A stretch of DNA of 64,000 nt. It comes from S144-45 sp015494035 (lineage in GTDB: Bacteria; Pseudomonadota; Gammaproteobacteria; Xanthomonadales; Marinicellaceae). Below are positions 61,627-64,000 of the stretch, piece by piece; within the stretch, counting starts at the first letter, position 1; every line of letters begins with the position of its first letter. The stretch spans positions 16,258-80,257 of the forward strand of contig JALUIX010000052.1 in NCBI GenBank assembly GCA_027057345.1, written 5' to 3'. The notes beneath the pieces were generated by a model, which was not told where the DNA came from, ran no database searches, and saw only the letters and a program-made list of their open reading frames with translations. A program made the translations under genes and the position numbers.

Positions 61627-63999
61627 ATGTCTGAATACATCCTGCCCTTGAACGCCCTTGGTATGAATGACCTTGATCGCGTCGGCGGCAAAAACGCATC
61701 CCTTGGCGAAATGATTTCTCACCTGAGCGAATTGGGCGTGAGCGTGCCAGGCGGTTTTGCCACCACCGCCGAGGCTTTTCGGGACTTTCTGAATCAGACC
61801 GGACTGGCCGAGCGCATTGCCAGCGCGCTGGCCACACTGGACGTGGATGACGTCAAAACTCTGGCTGAAACCGGCAAACAGGTGCGCCAGTGGGTGATGG
61901 ACACCCCCTTCCAGCCACAATTGGAACAGGCCATACGTGAGGCCTATGCCGAAATGGCCAAGGAAAGCGGCGAGCCGGAGCCGTCCGTGGCCGTGCGTTC
62001 CTCAGCCACGGCTGAAGATCTCCCCGATGCCAGCTTTGCCGGCCAGCAGGAAACTTTTCTGAATGTGCGGGGTGTTGAGCAGGTGCTGGAAAAAGTGCAC
62101 GAAGTCTTTGCCTCGCTGTACAACGACCGCGCCATTGCCTACCGTGTGCATCAGGGCTTTGATCATGGCGACGTGTACCTGTCAGCGGGTATCCAGAAAA
62201 TGGTGCGCAGCGACAAGGCCGCCAGCGGCGTCATGTTCACCCTGGACACCGAAAGTGGCTTTGACAACGTGGTGTTTATCACCTCCTCGTATGGCCTGGG
62301 TGAAATGGTGGTTCAGGGCGCGGTGAACCCGGATGAGTTTTACGTTTACAAGCCAGCCTTGCGCCACGGGCGTCCGGCCGTGCTGCGCCGCAACCTGGGC
62401 GCTAAGGCAATTGAAATGGTCTATGCCGAAAATGGCGATGGCGTGGTCACCCAAGCGGTGGACACCGAACGCCGCCAGCAGTTTTCCATCACTGACGCCG
62501 AAGTCGAGGAACTGGCCCGTCAGGCGCTGGTGATTGAAGAACATTATGGCCGCCCGATGGATATTGAGTGGGCCAAGGACGGCATCAACGGCACCCTGTA
62601 TATTGTTCAGGCACGGCCGGAAACCGTCGTCAGCCGTGAAAACCGCGGCCAAAAGATTGAACGCTACGAGCTGAAAGAAAAAGGCCGGGTGTTATGTGAA
62701 GGCCGCAGCATTGGCCAGAAAATCGGCACCGGCACCGCCAAGGTCATCAAGAGCATTGCACAGATGGACGAAATCAAGCCGGGTGATGTGCTGGTCACCG
62801 ACATGACCGACCCGGACTGGGAACCCATCATGAAACGCGCCTCGGCCATTGTCACCAACCGTGGTGGCCGCACCTGTCATGCAGCCATTATCGCCCGCGA
62901 GCTGGGCATCCCGGCGGTGGTCGGCTGTGGCAACGCCACCGAAGCCATCGCCCATGGCCAGGACGTCACCGTTAGCTGCGCCGAGGGTGACACGGGCTAT
63001 ATTTACGAAGGGATTCTGCCCTATGAGGTCAAGGTCACCGACCTGGAAAACATGCCACCTGCACCGCTGAAAATCATGATGAACGTGGGTAATCCCGATC
63101 GCGCCTTTGATTTTGCCAACCTGCCCCACCACGGCATCGGCCTGGCGCGGCTGGAATTCATCATCAACCGCATGATCGGCATTCATCCCAAGGTGTTGCT
63201 GGAATACGACCGCCAGGACGCCGAAACCCGCGCCATCGTTGACCCCATGATTGCCGCCTACGACTCTCCGCGTGATTATTACGTGAAAAAACTGGCCGAG
63301 GGCATCGCCACACTGGCGGCGGCCTTTGCACCGGAAACCGTGATTGTGCGCCTGAGCGACTTCAAGTCCAATGAGTACGCGAACCTCATCGGCGGACAAA
63401 AATACGAACCACATGAAGAAAACCCGATGCTCGGTTTTCGCGGCGCCTCGCGCTACATTGCCGACAGTTTCCAGGACTGTTTTGCCATGGAATGCGAAGC
63501 GCTGAAATTCATCCGTGATGAAATGGGGCTGACCAATATCTGGGCCATGGTGCCTTTTGTGCGAACCGTGGAAGAAGGCCGCAAGGTGCTGGAAATCATG
63601 GACAAGTTCGGGCTGAAACAGGGGGAAAACGGCCTCAAGATCATCATGATGTGCGAACTGCCATCCAATGCCCTGCTGGCCGATGAATTTCTCGAATTGT
63701 TTGATGGCTTTTCCATTGGCTCCAACGACCTGACCCAGCTGACCCTGGGCCTGGATCGGGATTCGGGCCTCATTGCCCACCTGTTTGACGAGCGCGACCC
63801 GGCCATCAAAAAACTGCTGGCCATGGCCATTACGGCGGCCAAAAACAAAGGCAAATACATTGGCATTTGTGGCCAGGGGCCATCGGATCACCCGGACCTG
63901 GCGCAATGGCTGATGGACCAGGGCATTGAAAGCGTATCGCTGAATCCTGACACCGTGGTGGAAACCTGGCTGAAACTGGCCGAGGCGAAAAAGTCGTAA
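61627..63999 (+). CDS. ppsA: Phosphoenolpyruvate synthase PpsA
   Basis: 790 residues. It makes phosphoenolpyruvate from pyruvate and ATP for gluconeogenesis. N-terminal ATP-grasp part (NALGMNDLDRVGGKNASLGEM, AVRSSATAEDLPDASFAGQQ), the phosphohistidine swivel domain with GGRTCHAAIIARELGIPAVVG (active His), and the C-terminal PEP-binding barrel (FRGASRYI, GLTNIWAMVPFVRTVEEG, SIGSNDLTQLTLGLDRDSG). The start MSEYILPL at 61627 is preferred over the frame from 61504, which runs through the intergenic region. The regulator gene ppsR, often next to it, is not visible here. Confidence 0.98.
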   Translation: MSEYILPLNALGMNDLDRVGGKNASLGEMISHLSELGVSVPGGFATTAEAFRDFLNQTGLAERIASALATLDVDDVKTLAETGKQVRQWVMDTPFQPQLEQAIREAYAEMAKESGEPEPSVAVRSSATAEDLPDASFAGQQETFLNVRGVEQVLEKVHEVFASLYNDRAIAYRVHQGFDHGDVYLSAGIQKMVRSDKAASGVMFTLDTESGFDNVVFITSSYGLGEMVVQGAVNPDEFYVYKPALRHGRPAVLRRNLGAKAIEMVYAENGDGVVTQAVDTERRQQFSITDAEVEELARQALVIEEHYGRPMDIEWAKDGINGTLYIVQARPETVVSRENRGQKIERYELKEKGRVLCEGRSIGQKIGTGTAKVIKSIAQMDEIKPGDVLVTDMTDPDWEPIMKRASAIVTNRGGRTCHAAIIARELGIPAVVGCGNATEAIAHGQDVTVSCAEGDTGYIYEGILPYEVKVTDLENMPPAPLKIMMNVGNPDRAFDFANLPHHGIGLARLEFIINRMIGIHPKVLLEYDRQDAETRAIVDPMIAAYDSPRDYYVKKLAEGIATLAAAFAPETVIVRLSDFKSNEYANLIGGQKYEPHEENPMLGFRGASRYIADSFQDCFAMECEALKFIRDEMGLTNIWAMVPFVRTVEEGRKVLEIMDKFGLKQGENGLKIIMMCELPSNALLADEFLELFDGFSIGSNDLTQLTLGLDRDSGLIAHLFDERDPAIKKLLAMAITAAKNKGKYIGICGQGPSDHPDLAQWLMDQGIESVSLNPDTVVETWLKLAEAKKS

Positions 64000-64000
64000 A

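Overview
The window (about 56% GC by eye) comes from a gammaproteobacterial chromosome, most likely a non-enteric lineage. The evidence is conserved gene order: der-bamB-yfgM, trmJ/suhB/secF-secD-yajC, yhbY/rlmE-ftsH-folP-glmM, lolC-lolD-comEC, obgE and ppsA. Two large TonB-dependent receptors, secreted S9 and M28 peptidases and an Mth938-like protein would suit a peptide-scavenging, Xanthomonadales- or Chromatiales-like bacterium. The exact taxon cannot be read from the sequence. Three runs of exactly ten N (8080-8089, 26106-26115, 54545-54554) are scaffold joins. All three lie inside genes (moeA, prfC, mod) and distort their reading.

Layout. 1-9.9 kb: competence protein ComEC (partial), a LolD plus single-permease lipoprotein exporter, an eight-haem cytochrome c, an Old Yellow Enzyme, MoeB with a rhodanese domain, MoeA and Der. 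10-18 kb: BamB, YfgM, tRNA-Asn, TrmJ, SuhB and the SecD-SecF-YajC translocase accessory operon. 18.3-25.7 kb: an unrecognised protein built on a tandem duplication, a GFA-fold protein, an M15 peptidase, a glutaredoxin-like protein, a TonB-dependent receptor with a broken start, and a TPR-sulfotransferase split by a frameshift. 26-35 kb: release factor 3, an S9 peptidase, a second TonB-dependent receptor, a MAPEG protein, a small outer-membrane barrel and tRNA-Met. 35-45 kb: ThiO-like oxidase, M28 peptidase, beta-propeller lipoprotein, GlmM, FolP, FtsH, RlmE, YhbY and Mth938-like. 45.6-59.1 kb: a defence island. 59.3-64 kb: ribosomal protein L36 (variant form), an OmpA-family lipoprotein, ObgE and PpsA.

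The defence island is read entirely on the minus strand. Its order is a type III-like restriction subunit (Res), a small unknown ORF, an antitoxin/toxin pair, the modification subunit (Mod), a NurA nuclease, a HerA-type ATPase, an SPPY-type DNA methyltransferase, and a UvrD-like helicase with a RelE/ParE-like domain at its N-terminus. From mod onward the genes are 11 and 12 bases apart, then overlap by four bases, then abut. NurA, HerA, methylase and helicase therefore look like one co-expressed unit. This four-gene cassette coupled to a type III system is the best candidate here for an undescribed system.

The window also holds ten copies of a roughly 160-base element with inverted ends (one shortened, one hybrid), all between genes. 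They fall into two subfamilies that share ends and a central hairpin. In at least three cases the element end forms the stop codon of the neighbouring gene.
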